Positions 36,155 to 46,359 of a stretch of DNA of 64,000 bases are shown here, in pieces. The position numbers were made by a program, and so were the translations under genes. Every line of letters starts with the position of its first letter. Within the stretch, counting starts at the first letter, position 1. Source of the DNA: Verticillium longisporum. Taxonomy: Eukaryota; Ascomycota; Sordariomycetes; Glomerellales; Plectosphaerellaceae. Location: assembly GCA_019188255.1 (NCBI GenBank), contig JAETXT010000003.1, forward strand, positions 2,294,001 to 2,358,000. The letters run 5' to 3'. A model generated the notes under the pieces. The model was not told the DNA's origin, ran no database searches, and saw only the letters and a list, made by a program, of their open reading frames with translations.

Positions 36155-39100
36155 GATGACTAGCGGGCGGCGGTCGCTGTCAAGAGGAGTTTTGCGCTCA
36201 AGATTGGGAGTTGTGACGTGGTAAGCCTGCCAGTCGCCTGTGTGCCCCGCGATGAGGTGGCGTGGGCGCTGCGATGCGATGCGCGGGGCAGCTTGATACA
36301 GTGCGATACACCCGCTCGCACGAGACACTGTGAGGAGTGTAAGCTGCGCGCCCCATGCAGCAGACACAACTGCAAGTTGTATCTGCCGCAATCAGCATCA
36401 ATTCACAGATTGAGGTACTTGAAGCTGTATACTGAGTTGTACACTTGTAGCACTTTCATACCTTCGTCGCTATGTTTCCAGCTACTTGTTTCAACGTTAG
36501 TTGATGTATTGTGCACGTCACTCTTGATTCGCAAACTTGGTTCGAAGGTACGAACCCGCTTCCAGGAGATTATAGCTGGACGAGCTGGATGAACTTGCTG
36601 AGGATCTGACGGACATCCAATCTTGATCTGCAAAGAATTGAGCATCAAAACATCAACGAGCCCGGAACGCATCCCATAATGTGTGCAGTAGTCCCCTGTT
36701 CAATAGGCCCTAGCATACCAAGGGATTTTTTCCTCGGAAGGACATGTAGCTTGGCATTTGCTCGTAATGGTAGAGTCAAGAGAATCAATTCTGTGCACTT
36801 TCGAAGGATCTGGGCTGGCGGTATCAGAGGACAATGTACAGCCCAGCACTGATGGACGGACCGGAGTACGGAGGAATGGCCGCGGTGTCAATGATGGCAA
36901 ACTTGGCGTTGGTTATTGCCTTGCTGGTGTTCCCAGTCGAGACCGCAAGCGCACGGCATTCAGTGAAGGCGACCAGGGTAAGTATGCCAACCCTGAAAGA
37001 CGTAGTGCTATTGTTAGATATCCGGCCAGATGAACTGCAGATTGACGCATGCGAAAGCCATCCTCCACACGATAGATACTACAGACTGTCGCAAGTGCTT
37101 CGCAAGCGATCGAGCCGAGTACTAGCACCTGGATCTTTCGAGTACTATGGGCCGGATTTCTTTGCCCAGAAACGTTCAGCAGCCAATTCTGAAAGCCAGA
37201 CTGAGAGGGGCCACCAAACCGATTCAATTGCACTTGTTCAATGGCTGAATGTCATATCGCGAAGGCCGAGAAAACCTTGGCCGTTCGGAAAACTCCGTCG
37301 TGTTTGTTGGGAAGCCTTACTCGCGGGAGCGCGGCCGAGACCTGCATGCTGCGAACCAAGCCACACATCGATCGCATTTTTAGCAAACTGGCACACAATC
37401 CGGGGAAGGTTGCGGGTTTGACAAGCAGGCCGCAATTTTTCCTTTCTTGAGTTAGCGAGGAATGCATCGGGTTCAAGAATGCCGTGGACGGGAGCCGTCG
37501 CCCCGATTGCAATGTAACATAATTAAACAACCGACCTAGCTTGCCGGTCACAATTGTACGGCAGCAAGCTACCGTCCTTGTTTGGCCCTTTGAACAAGCA
37601 TGTGATTGTGAGCTCTCAGCTTTGCGTTTTGTCAAGGCAGACACGCAAACATGGCTTGGAGAGACCAACCATAGAGATGGCAGCGAGAGCGCCCAACGTT
37701 CCACGTACCTTTCAGGTGCATGAGGGGCCGCTCTTGGAAATTGTGGACTAGTGTGCCGATTTTCCTGGAGGATGTTATTGAGAAAGTCCAATTGGACATG
37801 ACAAGTTGCGCGCTCTCCACGCATGTGGAGAGAGCATGGTTGCTTTTGTGCACAGGCGGGATGACGCAGGATCGCGACCCATGGACTGGGCCGTTGTTGG
37901 CCTCCAAAGGCGGATGCGGCTGCGGACCAGGTCCAGCCTCGTGCTGAGGGCAAGACAAGCAAGATGCTTGTGCCGTTGGGCGTGCCGGTGGAGATGGCAA
38001 CGCGCCATGTCTGAGGAGCGAGGGACGAGTGAGCAGCGCGAGCGTGGGCGGACAGCTCGGGAGACATAGGAGGGACCTCTTTGTCACACCAGTACCAGCA
38101 GAAGCGCGAACCACGGGCCGGTCGTCGGATCAACGTCGGTGCAACGGTGCCCTCTTCATCAGAGTTTGATCAGATGGGTCTGATCGATCGGGGATATTGC
38201 CCATTGCTTCTTCTTTTTAGTGTGCACTGCGGTCGAGATTTCCAATACTTTCCATGGCTTGCTCAGCACTCAGGCGACTGCACGCAAACTTTCAGACTTT
38301 GGCCAGGGTCTTGTTGACCTGACGCGGGAGAGACGAAGGCTTGTTCTCAGGCCTCCCCAGGGGTTCGCTGCACCAGGCAAGAGATTCTCCACCCGCCTTC
38401 CACCCCGATCAGTGGGAACCCAACAACAGTAGACTAGCTCGTGGCACAGGGCGTTCGATGTGGAGAGTCTGATGCTGGCGACTCCGGGGGGAGGTTGAGT
38501 GGGCTCGGGAGCTTACGCACCTTGCGCCTCGCCTCTTGAGCTGGCCTCGCAGTCCTCCCCGTCGCCGAATGCAGTAGGAGCAGCAGCCGAGTCTGCAGCT
38601 CCGATTCGTAGCTGTGACGATGCATTGCCGTCGGCCTACGCGGCACAATACCAGCATGTGAAGCAAATACGAACGCCACTGCTGTCGATCAGTACATCTC
38701 GGAGACAGCGGCGACGACAACTAACGACGACGACGACGACTGCACCAGCGGACGTTCTTACCTCCCTCCGCGGCCTCCTCCCCGCATCTTCTCACCAGGT
38801 GATCTTCTCACCAGGTGACTGGAACAGGTCGAGATGATCTCTGCGAAATTGCACGCTTGGGCCATGAGATCAATAGAGCCAGCGGGCCAGGCAAAGACGG
38901 CGAGCCGGCGAGACAGGCTGGGGCCATGTCTGAGCCGCTGCCCCTTACTACGCTTTGTCTAGAACCGGCGGCGAGACCAAACGACTGCCAGTCGTGTTCC
39001 TCGTTCCTCGTTCCTGCCCAGACTTTTCCTATCTGTCGCTTTCCGTCCGAAGCCAGAGAGACCTGGGCCCATGCCGGCTCCACATGTCAGGACGGTCCAC

Positions 39101-39728
39101 ACAGCGGCCATTGGCCTATGGGAGCAGGCGGAATGGAGTCGGCGCATCAACGAGACCAGGCACAAGCCACAGACGCAGGGGTTGATGGGGTGAGCTATGC
39201 TGGCTTGGGCCTGGTCGTGGTACGTAACCGTGCCGTTTGTGGATGTCGATGGGATATCCCATGTGGATCCCTCCCCAGCTGCGACGGCAAGAAAGACCAC
39301 ACAGCACTGGGGCAAGCGCACTCAGATCGGATCAGCTTGGGGAGGGATCATCAATATGTTGCCCGGATGTAAGTCGCGGTTCAGGATTAGTGCGAGCAAG
39401 TGCGGCCCGGGCTCATTGAACTGGGGTAGGGTCTGCCTGGCGGCGGGGGTGGAAGGGGAGCCAAGCATGCAGGGAAGGAAAGGGCACTGCAGTCTTCCGC
39501 GCACTTGCTTGGGACCCTCTGGTCATGAACGGATGTGAACTACCTGCCTAGGTACCACGGGCAGGACCTTAAGAACGCCTCCTTCCTCCTGGCTTCTCGC
39601 CCTCCGAGTTTCTCTTCTTTTTCTCTGCTCCTCATCAACCTGCTACTCATCCAAGCTTGACTCCCATCTTCAACTCAAACTTCCACACTTCACCTACGAA
39701 AGCCTTTGCTTCTCTACCAACCGTCACA
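36155..39728. other. Long gene-poor interval
   Basis: 3.6 kb without a supported gene. A weak candidate is a small secreted-protein-like reading at about 36891-37190 (plus), described under findings. A 293-codon minus-strand frame (37252-38133) shows no domain and has the look of chance. The last 100 bp (about 39600-39728) are pyrimidine-rich and should be the promoter/leader of the CFEM gene. Confidence 0.5.
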
Positions 39729-40417
39729 ATGAAGTACGCCGCCGCTGCCGCTCTCCTCGTCGCCCTGGCTCGCGCCCAGGATGTTACCAGCATCATCAGC
39801 CAGATCCCCTCTTGCGCCCTGAACTGTCTGTCCCAGAGCATCAGCAGCGCCGACTGCTCCATCAGCGACTTCACCTGCATCTGCTCCAAGTTCGACAGCA
39901 TCCAGGCCTCTGTCCAGCCCTGCCTTGCCAGCTCTCAGTGCTCCGAGACGCAGGTTGCCGGTACGTTCAGAGACTACAGTGTGAACGTGTGATGACGAAC
40001 AAACCTTCTGACAACTCTGCAGACACTCTCCGCCTCGCCACTGGCCTCTGCAGCAACGCTGGCGGTGCCTCCGGCTCTGCCGCTGCCACCACCGCCACTG
40101 GCTCTGCCTCCAACGTCGAGACCATGCCCGTCGCTTCTGATTCGGCCTCTGCCTCTGCTTCCGCCACCGAGACCGTGACCAGCACCGTCGCTTCTCAGAC
40201 CGTCATTGTCTCCGGCTCGTCCACCTCCACTGTTGGCTCCAACAGCACCGCCTCCGCCCCCTCTGGCTCCCGCACCACCACCGGCACTGCTGCCGATGCC
40301 ACCAGCTCCGGTGCTGCTACCGAGACCACCGCTGCTGGTGGTGACTCTGCTGCCGGCCGCATCCAGGCCGCCGGCTGGGCTATTGCCGGTGTCATCGCCG
40401 CCGCCGTTGCCCTGTAA
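39729..40417 (+). CDS. CFEM-domain GPI-anchored protein
   Basis: Exons 39729-39960 and 40023-40417 (62-nt intron, GTACGT donor, CTGAC branch), 208 residues. Signal peptide MKYAAAAALLVALARA; then a CFEM domain with eight cysteines (SCALNC, ADC, TCIC, QPC, SQC, GLC) and the conserved Asp-containing CSISDFTC segment. A Ser/Thr/Ala-rich, probably O-glycosylated stalk of about 110 residues follows, with a C-terminal hydrophobic tail (AGWAIAGVIAAAVAL) for GPI attachment. CFEM proteins act at the cell surface, some in haem/iron capture or host interaction; nothing here specifies which. The domain is split by the intron before the last Cys. Confidence 0.95.
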
Positions 40418-40851
40418 AGAGCTTCATCACCAGATGTTGCTCGCTCACCCACCACCCCATGCCGCACGCGGCACGTAATGTTTTAAGATACCACGCATAT
40501 CGACCAAAAGGAACTGGATCGGCGAAGGGCCGGCATTAGGCTGCCATGTACATGAAGGATATGCTGTAGATGATCGTAATAATAACGACTCGTGGCTGAA
40601 CTTGATTATTTGTCTTTGTGATATCACATGGAATGCCTGTCACTGCAAGCTTGTGTAGCAGGAATGAGGGGTCCAAATTCAAGAAGAGGAAGACTCCCGG
40701 CCAAGGGAAAAAAGGAAGGATGCAACAGTGGGCCGCCAACCAGACTTGTACTTCCGTGCGTCTCGTTTCCTCTTGGCAAAAGAACCCCTATCTGTACACG
40801 AAGAATTTCATGGTCTCAAGGTTACGTCTTTGCTTCTGCCACCGAAACAGC
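40418..40851. other. Convergent 3' region between CFEM and GST genes
   Basis: 434 bp; no gene seen. Contains the probable 3' ends of both converging genes. Confidence 0.6.
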
Positions 40852-41538
40852 TCACTTGCAAAGGTCCTCCACAATCTTGCGCCCGTCGCGAACGACATCG
40901 GCTTCGTGCATCTCACAGCGCGCCGTCTCCTCGAGACCCTCGGCCACCCACTGGGCGACAGCCGGGTGCGCAAGCAGCCTGCGGGCGTAGGCGTCGGCGT
41001 CGGCGGACAGCACGAGCCCGTAGGTCTGCAGGCGGCTCGCGACGGGGGCGAAAAAGGCGTCGACGGCGGTAAAGTCGGCGCCGGCGAGCCAGGGCCCGCC
41101 GAAGCGCGTGAGCCCCTCGGTCCACAGGGCGTCGATGCGGTCGAGGTCCCGGCGCAGGGCGTCGTCGGGGACGCCGACGTCGACGCGCAGGCCGACGTTC
41201 ATGCCGCACTGGCTGCGCAGGGCGGGGAAGCCCGCGTGCATCTCGGCGGCGGCGCAGCGGGCGTAGGCGCGGGCGGCGCGGTCGCGGGGCCAGGCGGCCG
41301 GGTGGTCCTCGGCGAGGTACTCGACTATGGCGAGCGAGTCGTGGATGACGGTGCCGTCGGCGAGGGCGAGGGTCGGGACCTTGCCGGATGGGGAGAAGGC
41401 GCCAAAGGCAGGCTGGCGGATGCTCGGCGCGAAGAAGAAGATCTTCTCGTCAAAGGGTATGTTGAGGGCCTTCATGAGGACCCAGGGCCGCATGGACCAG
41501 GAGGAGTAGCGCTTGTTGCCGATGTAGAGGGTCGCCAT
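40852..41538 (-). CDS. Glutathione S-transferase-like protein
   Basis: Single exon, 228 residues. The N-terminal thioredoxin-like half begins MATLYIGNKRYSSWSMRPWV and carries the glutathione-contact segment SGKVPTLALADGTVIHDSLA; the C-terminal half is helical (GGPWLAGADFTAVDAFF). The frame extends to 41682, but I start at the ATG 41538 because a TATAAAAG box lies at 41606-41613 on the minus strand. The SSWSxRPW N-terminus is common in bacterial GSTs, the gene has no intron, and its core is unusually GC-rich with heavy GCG/CGC codon use, which hints at (unproven) bacterial ancestry. Likely role: conjugation or detoxification in the cytosol. Confidence 0.9.
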   Translation of the reverse strand: MATLYIGNKRYSSWSMRPWVLMKALNIPFDEKIFFFAPSIRQPAFGAFSPSGKVPTLALADGTVIHDSLAIVEYLAEDHPAAWPRDRAARAYARCAAAEMHAGFPALRSQCGMNVGLRVDVGVPDDALRRDLDRIDALWTEGLTRFGGPWLAGADFTAVDAFFAPVASRLQTYGLVLSADADAYARRLLAHPAVAQWVAEGLEETARCEMHEADVVRDGRKIVEDLCK

Positions 41539-41997
41539 GGTGAGCAGTGGTGTGGGATGCTGGTGGGCTAGACGTGCGTGTATTGTGTCTGTCTGGGCAC
41601 CATGCCTTTTATAGGGGGCGTTGTGAAGCGCGGTTATCATCGTCGTTTGGGGCAGCAGAGGCCGAGCGGGCTGGTGAGTCAATGATGCATCCCCCGCTCT
41701 GCGCCCTTTCAGTGACTATGGTGGGTATTTTCCGCAAAGCAGTGCATTTCGTATTACCAATGCATGTTCAGATGAAAATGGGTTTTTTGTCTCGAATATT
41801 CAGGATCACAAGACATCTCGTGTCGGAATTGATATAGGTATTCAAAAGGCAGGCTACAGTCCCCTGAATGACATAAGCTGGGCAGGCGTCACAGCCGCCG
41901 GCAGCTGGCCAATGCTCTGTCCAATTCAAGAGGCAACTTGACCTCGATCAAGTTCTTTCCCCAGACCATCCACGAGACGACTCTTGGCAAACAAAGT
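41539..41997. promoter_or_regulatory. Divergent promoter region, GST and MRF1
   Basis: 459 bp between two genes reading outward, so a shared intergenic promoter. A TATA box serves the GST side; none is evident for the MRF1 side. Confidence 0.6.
41606..41613 (-). promoter_or_regulatory. TATA box of the GST gene
   Basis: TATAAAAG on the minus strand, 68 bp upstream of the chosen ATG. It makes a start at 41682 unlikely. Confidence 0.7.
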
Positions 41998-43386
41998 ATG
42001 CTGGCGACACCATGGATATGTCGCAGCTGCATCAGGGCTCTGGCAAAGCCCAGGCCATCGCCTCTGGCCTTTTTCCGCCGCGCTAGCACAGGTAAGAAAC
42101 GAGCGTGGCCCCCTCATCTGTCTTTCGAATGCACGACTGACGTCCACGACCCAGAGGCGAGCGCCAACCTCCCACGCGCCCTCCTCCAGCGAGCACGCAA
42201 GCTGAGAGCCGAGCATGACCAGCTCGAGGTCTCGCAATCCGAAAACTTCGACCCCAAGACGGCCCGACGCATAGGCGAGCTGTCGTCGGTTGTGTCGGCC
42301 CTCGGCGACTGGGAGGAGGCGCAGTCGTCCATGACGGAGCTCACGACGCTGCTCAGCTCCCCCGGCGCCGGGCTGCGGCCGGTGGCGAGCGAAGAGCTCT
42401 CGACGACGCAGACGCAGCTCTCGGCGCTGTCGCGGCAGCTGTCCGTGTCCCTGACGCCCAAGGACCCCTTCTCGCACATGCCGTGCCTGCTCGAGATCCG
42501 GCCGGGGCCCGGCGGCCTCGAGAGCCGGTTCTTCGCCGACAGCGTGTTCAAGATGTACAAGCAGTACTGCGCGTACATGGGGTACCGGGCCGTGGCGCTC
42601 AAGTACGAAATGGCCGACGGCGCCGGCAGCGCGTCGACGTCGGCGGGCGAGGAGCCGCTGCAGGAGGCCGTGCTCGAGATCAAGGACGCCGGCGCCTACG
42701 GGCTCTTTCGCGGCGAGGCGGGCATGCACCGCGTGCAGCGCGTGCCGGACACGGAGAAGAGCGGGCGCACGCACACGAGCGCCGTCGCCGTCTGGGTGCT
42801 GCCGTCGTTCCCCGACAGCCACGAGGCTGCCGGCGGCGACATGAACGTCGACGACCCGGCGAGCGACTTTTACCTCGACCCGGCCGAGCTCCGCATCGAG
42901 ACGATGCGCGCGTGCCGCGCCGGCGGCCAACACGACAACAAGACCGAGTCGGCCATCCGCATGACGCACCTGCCGACCGGCACCGTCGTCAGCATGCAGG
43001 ACAGCCGCCAGCAGTCGCGCAACCGCGAGGACGCCTGGAAGCTGATGCGCTCGCGCGTCGCCCTGCTGCGCCGCGAGGCCCGCGAGGAGCAGGCCGCCCG
43101 CCTGCGCGACAACGTCCTCGCCAAGCACAAGATTACGCGCGGCGACAAGATCCGCACCTACAACTACAGCCAGGACCGCTGCACGGACCACCGCAGCGGC
43201 GTCGACGTCCACAACCTGCCCGACGTGCTCGTCGGCGGCGAGTCGCTGCACCGCATCGTCGACAGCGCGAGGACCTGGCTCGCGACCAGCGACATTGCGG
43301 CCATGATGGCCGAGGAGGAGAGCAAGGCGGCGGCGGCGGCGGCGGCGGCAGAAGGTGGGCAGGCGGCGAGCAAGTCGAAGAAGTGA
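41998..43386 (+). CDS. Mitochondrial peptide chain release factor 1
   Basis: Recognises stop codons on mitochondrial ribosomes and triggers peptidyl-tRNA hydrolysis. An N-terminal Arg-rich, Cys-containing presequence (ICRSCIRALAKPRP) fits mitochondrial import. Class I release factor blocks include EIRPGPGGLESRFFADSVF, GVHRVQRVP-like sequence (GMHRVQRVPDTEKSGR), and the catalytic AGGQHDNKTESAIRMTHLP with the GGQ tripeptide; the C-terminus ends in a short Ala/Lys/Ser tail. An intron of 63 nt (42092-42154; GTAAGA, CTGAC, CCAG) is probable. Because its length divides by three and it has no stop, retention would simply add 21 residues. Spliced product 441 residues. Confidence 0.94.
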   Translation: MLATPWICRSCIRALAKPRPSPLAFFRRASTGKKRAWPPHLSFECTTDVHDPEASANLPRALLQRARKLRAEHDQLEVSQSENFDPKTARRIGELSSVVSALGDWEEAQSSMTELTTLLSSPGAGLRPVASEELSTTQTQLSALSRQLSVSLTPKDPFSHMPCLLEIRPGPGGLESRFFADSVFKMYKQYCAYMGYRAVALKYEMADGAGSASTSAGEEPLQEAVLEIKDAGAYGLFRGEAGMHRVQRVPDTEKSGRTHTSAVAVWVLPSFPDSHEAAGGDMNVDDPASDFYLDPAELRIETMRACRAGGQHDNKTESAIRMTHLPTGTVVSMQDSRQQSRNREDAWKLMRSRVALLRREAREEQAARLRDNVLAKHKITRGDKIRTYNYSQDRCTDHRSGVDVHNLPDVLVGGESLHRIVDSARTWLATSDIAAMMAEEESKAAAAAAAAEGGQAASKSKK

Positions 43387-43982
43387 ACGGCTGGGCTGTG
43401 CTGGGCTGTGTCGTGGAAACGACGTTGTATACCACATTGTACGTGTAATTGTAGAAAAGAAGACGAAAGCGTTCCAAGCATGGCTGTAGAACATGGCTGT
43501 AGAAACGTCAAAGAGAACTCGAACATGATTGTAGAAGAGCACGAGCAGTTCGAGCATCAAACAAAAGAGCACATCATTTCAGTTCAAGTGTGATATAATT
43601 CACCAGTTCACCAGACAACTGTCCATTTTTACATGTTTGTTTCTCTTTCGTCCTCCGATCCCTCCAGAGCACCAAGAGACAAAATACAAGAGAGGGGATG
43701 TCACCGTTGTGGCATGATGAGCGAGGTCCCCGTGTTCGGTCCGGATGTGTGTGTGCCGTATTCCTCCTGATCGTCCGACCAGCCATGAAGCGCCGCGCTG
43801 AAAAAGAGAAAAATGGGATCATGTGATGATAAGTATACAACAGGGTGTGAGGGGGGTGGTACAAGGGGGGGTCTTTTATCGACGTCAAGTCGAAGCAGTC
43901 GAGGTGCAGGTGATGTGACTGACTGCATATCACCCCCCAAAAAGGCCGTGATATCGTGTATAGAACAAGGCCGACAGGAGTC
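43387..43982. other. Convergent 3' region
   Basis: About 600 bp between converging MRF1 and PRELI-type genes; no gene seen. Short repeats of CATGGCTGTAGAA near 43479-43505. Confidence 0.55.
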
Positions 43983-44714
43983 TCACGCCAGCTGGCGCTC
44001 GCGGCGCATCATCTCGAGCACGCCGCCGACACCCGTGTGGCGCAGGCGCTCGAGCACGACGCGCATGCCCTCGCGGCTCTTGCCGATCTGGGCCTCGGTC
44101 TTGCTCGAGGCAATGTTCTCGATGCTGCGCTGGATGCCGCGGGCGCCGAGGCCGCTGACCCAGCCCGACAGCCACTTGCCCTCCTTGGGTTCGGCGGCGG
44201 CGGTGGCGGCGGCGGAGGACGCGGACTGGTCGCGGCGCGCGCGCAGGCGCTCGCCGAGGCGCGACTTGTAGACAACGGTCGTCGTGACGTTGGTGGTGGC
44301 GGTGGGGTCGGCCGGGTCGGTGGTATCGGGCAGGCTAAAGTTCTGCTGCTCGACGACGGAGAGGACGTTGTTGAAGTTGAGGTTGCGGGACTCGGTGCGC
44401 ATCCAGCCCTCGCGCATGTCGACGACGCTCGTCTCGAGGATGTAGCTGGCCTTGTCGGAGCTCGAGCCACCGCCGGTGATGGAGGTGGGCAGGAGCTTGA
44501 AGATGGGGGCCGGCAGACGGGACTTTTTGAGGGGGATGCGGGTCGTGTGGAAACTGCACGAGTCGGGGTCCTTGGGGGTGTTGATGGTGGCGGTGCTCAT
44601 GACGTGGGTCGAGAAGGGGTTGAGCTTGGGCGAGGAGTAGCGCAGGAAGTAGGCGAGGGTGACGGCGGGGAAGGGGTGGGAGTAGGCATGGTTGGTGGTG
44701 TGGGTGAGGACCAT
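43983..44714 (-). CDS. PRELI/UPS (MSF1)-family mitochondrial lipid transfer protein
   Basis: Members shuttle phosphatidic acid or phosphatidylserine across the mitochondrial intermembrane space with an Mdm35-type partner. Single exon, 243 residues. The PRELI domain starts at the first residue (MVLTHTTNHAYSHPFPAVTL), continues with YFLRYSSPKLNPFSTHVMS, a TTRIPLKKSRLPAPIFK segment, and TESRNLNFNNVLSVVEQQNF. The C-terminal part is helical and charged with GIQRSIENIASSKTEAQIGKS. The start is fixed by the family N-terminus. I cannot tell whether it is closer to Ups1 or Ups2. The middle contains a low-complexity Ala/Ser run. Confidence 0.88.
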   Translation of the reverse strand: MVLTHTTNHAYSHPFPAVTLAYFLRYSSPKLNPFSTHVMSTATINTPKDPDSCSFHTTRIPLKKSRLPAPIFKLLPTSITGGGSSSDKASYILETSVVDMREGWMRTESRNLNFNNVLSVVEQQNFSLPDTTDPADPTATTNVTTTVVYKSRLGERLRARRDQSASSAAATAAAEPKEGKWLSGWVSGLGARGIQRSIENIASSKTEAQIGKSREGMRVVLERLRHTGVGGVLEMMRRERQLA

Positions 44715-45687
44715 GGTGGGCGAGTTTCAATCGAGGATGGGGTGAGGATTGGTGTTCAAATCGGAACAAACGGGATCGAACAGGTCGTGGAATGGCGTGT
44801 GTGGTGTGGCACAAGGAGCATCAGAGGCGGTGGTGTGTCGTCCCCGAAGAAGCAAAATTTGGCCCGAGGTGGTTCGGTCGCCGTGACGAATCTTTCGATC
44901 CTGGCGCACGTCCGAACAGGAGAGCGTCTTCAATTCTTCATCGAAAAAAAGAGCAGAAGAACGGCGTCGAAGAAAGAGACGACAACGATGAAGGAGGGGA
45001 GAGGGGGGGAAATGGATGACGCGGAAAAGGGAGGTGGTTCAGACGGTGAGGAGAAGGATGTTGGTACGGAAGCGAAAGGCGGCAGGAGGTCGAGGTCCGG
45101 AAGAGCGTGGAACGATGGGGAGCTTTCGTCTCTTCGTGCCCAATGGAGCGAGCCTCTGGGGGACGAGCCAGTGAGCCAGTGAGCCAGTGAGAGGCTGACC
45201 TGGGGAAAAAGCGATTTTTTGATTGGCTGCAGAGGCGGAGGGTGACACGCGAGCTTGGGCCGACTGTGGCGAAAATCACATGACAGAGTGTGTCTGCCCG
45301 GCTGCTTCACCGTGCTTCACCGAGATCTCTCCAATGCAGACCGACCCACCGAAGCTGGCCTCTTGGCTGCCTCAGTCATGTCCCTCCTCGATCCATCTAC
45401 AACTAGAAGCACGCCACGATGCCTTTTAGCTCTGCGCTCGGACTCGTACATCTCTGCCAAGTCCCGCGTCGGTCGGGTTTAGCGCCGTCCAAGCTCTCCT
45501 TCGTACCTCTACATCGGTCTGCTTGTCACTCGCATGACATGTTCACCGTTCACGACGTACGCCCCCATCAGACACACTTGAGGAATTCGCTATGACTGCA
45601 GCATACTACACGCACTGCCTCACAGGCCTCTCTGCCTCACAGGCCTCTCTGCCTCACAGGCCTCTCTGCCTCACAGGCCTCTCTGCC
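44715..45687. other. Upstream region of the PRELI-type gene, with repeats
   Basis: Contains purine-rich DNA (44940-45110), a short tandem GTGAGCCA repeat (about 45170-45195), and a 17-bp tandem array from 45617. No gene seen; the left part should be the promoter of the PRELI-type gene. Confidence 0.5.
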
Positions 45688-45697
45688 TCACAGGCCT
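45617..45697. repeat. 17-bp tandem repeat array
   Basis: Unit GCCTCACAGGCCTCTCT, four full copies (45617, 45634, 45651, 45668) plus a partial copy from 45685. The partial copy contains the stop codon and last codons of the leftward gene at 45688, so the array expanded in its 3' UTR. No spacers, hence not CRISPR. Confidence 0.9.
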
Positions 45698-46359
45698 GCC
45701 CGTGTCGCCTTGCCCTTGCCGTCGGCCTTGTTGATCCACCGGAGCACCACGTCGGCAATCTCCTCGCTGTTGCGCTCCTGGTGCAGAAAGTGGCCGTTGC
45801 CCTTGATGCCGAGGTCATCGAGCTTGATCCACTCGGGCTTGCCCCCGACCTGCTTGAGGTAGTCGATGATGCAGTGGTCGTACGTGATGTGCACGCTCGC
45901 CTGGCCTGTCAGCGCCACGTACGGCACGCTCGCCACCTTGGGCAGCTGCCGCGCCGGCTCGACCTGGCGGTAGCAGTTGCGCTTCGCCAGCGTCTCGTTG
46001 CCGACGCTCTCGATCTTGAGCTCGGCGGCGCTCGCGACGGGCGGCACGTAGTCGAGCGGACTGTTGGTGAGGCCGTACGGCCGCGCCGGAAACCCGCCGA
46101 GGCCCCAGCCGTAGAAGAAGAAGGGCACCGTGAAGGGCTCGAGGTTGATCGACGCCGCGACGCGCTCCGGGCAGTCGTTGGTCAGCAGCAGCGCCACCGT
46201 GCGGCCGCCGAGGAAAAACGCATCGCGGACGTAGGCCTTGTCGACGGTCGAACACCCAAACGCGACGCGGTTCGTGGCTTCGCAGTTGGACGGCTTGCAG
46301 GATGCCGAGGCCAGGCCGGCGGCGGCGAGCGCGCTGACTAGGAAACTAGACGCACGCAT
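45688..46359 (-). CDS. Secreted alpha/beta-hydrolase-like protein, nucleophile region absent
   Basis: Single exon, 223 residues. Signal peptide MRASSFLVSALAAAGLASA, then a Cys-rich start (SCKPSNCEATNRVAFGCS). The rest matches the C-terminal two thirds of a fungal alpha/beta-hydrolase family: CPERVAASINLEPFTVPFF, GGFPARPYGLTNSPLDYVPP, TGQASVHITYDHCIIDYLKQ, and GIKGNGHFLHQERNSEEIA with the likely catalytic His. At the position of the usual nucleophile elbow (HSQSG-like in relatives, from memory) the sequence runs LLLTNDCPERV directly, so about 11 residues including the catalytic Ser appear missing, and the first strands of the fold are also short. It is in frame with no stop. Likely a pseudo-enzyme, or a deletion in the assembly. 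Confidence 0.75.
   Translation of the reverse strand: MRASSFLVSALAAAGLASASCKPSNCEATNRVAFGCSTVDKAYVRDAFFLGGRTVALLLTNDCPERVAASINLEPFTVPFFFYGWGLGGFPARPYGLTNSPLDYVPPVASAAELKIESVGNETLAKRNCYRQVEPARQLPKVASVPYVALTGQASVHITYDHCIIDYLKQVGGKPEWIKLDDLGIKGNGHFLHQERNSEEIADVVLRWINKADGKGKATRAGL

Noticed and set aside
37252..38133. 293-codon minus-strand frame in a gene-poor interval
   Set aside because: No domain, signal, intron signals or promoter; Cys/Arg/Ser-rich composition typical of chance frames.
41926..43572. 548-codon open frame antisense to the release factor gene
   Set aside because: GC-rich DNA leaves the antisense strand free of stops; the translation is a low-complexity Ala/Arg/Val mixture with no domain, while the sense strand has a full class I release factor.
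45617..45697. Regular repeats considered as a CRISPR-like array
   Set aside because: Head-to-tail copies without spacers in a eukaryotic genome; a simple minisatellite.
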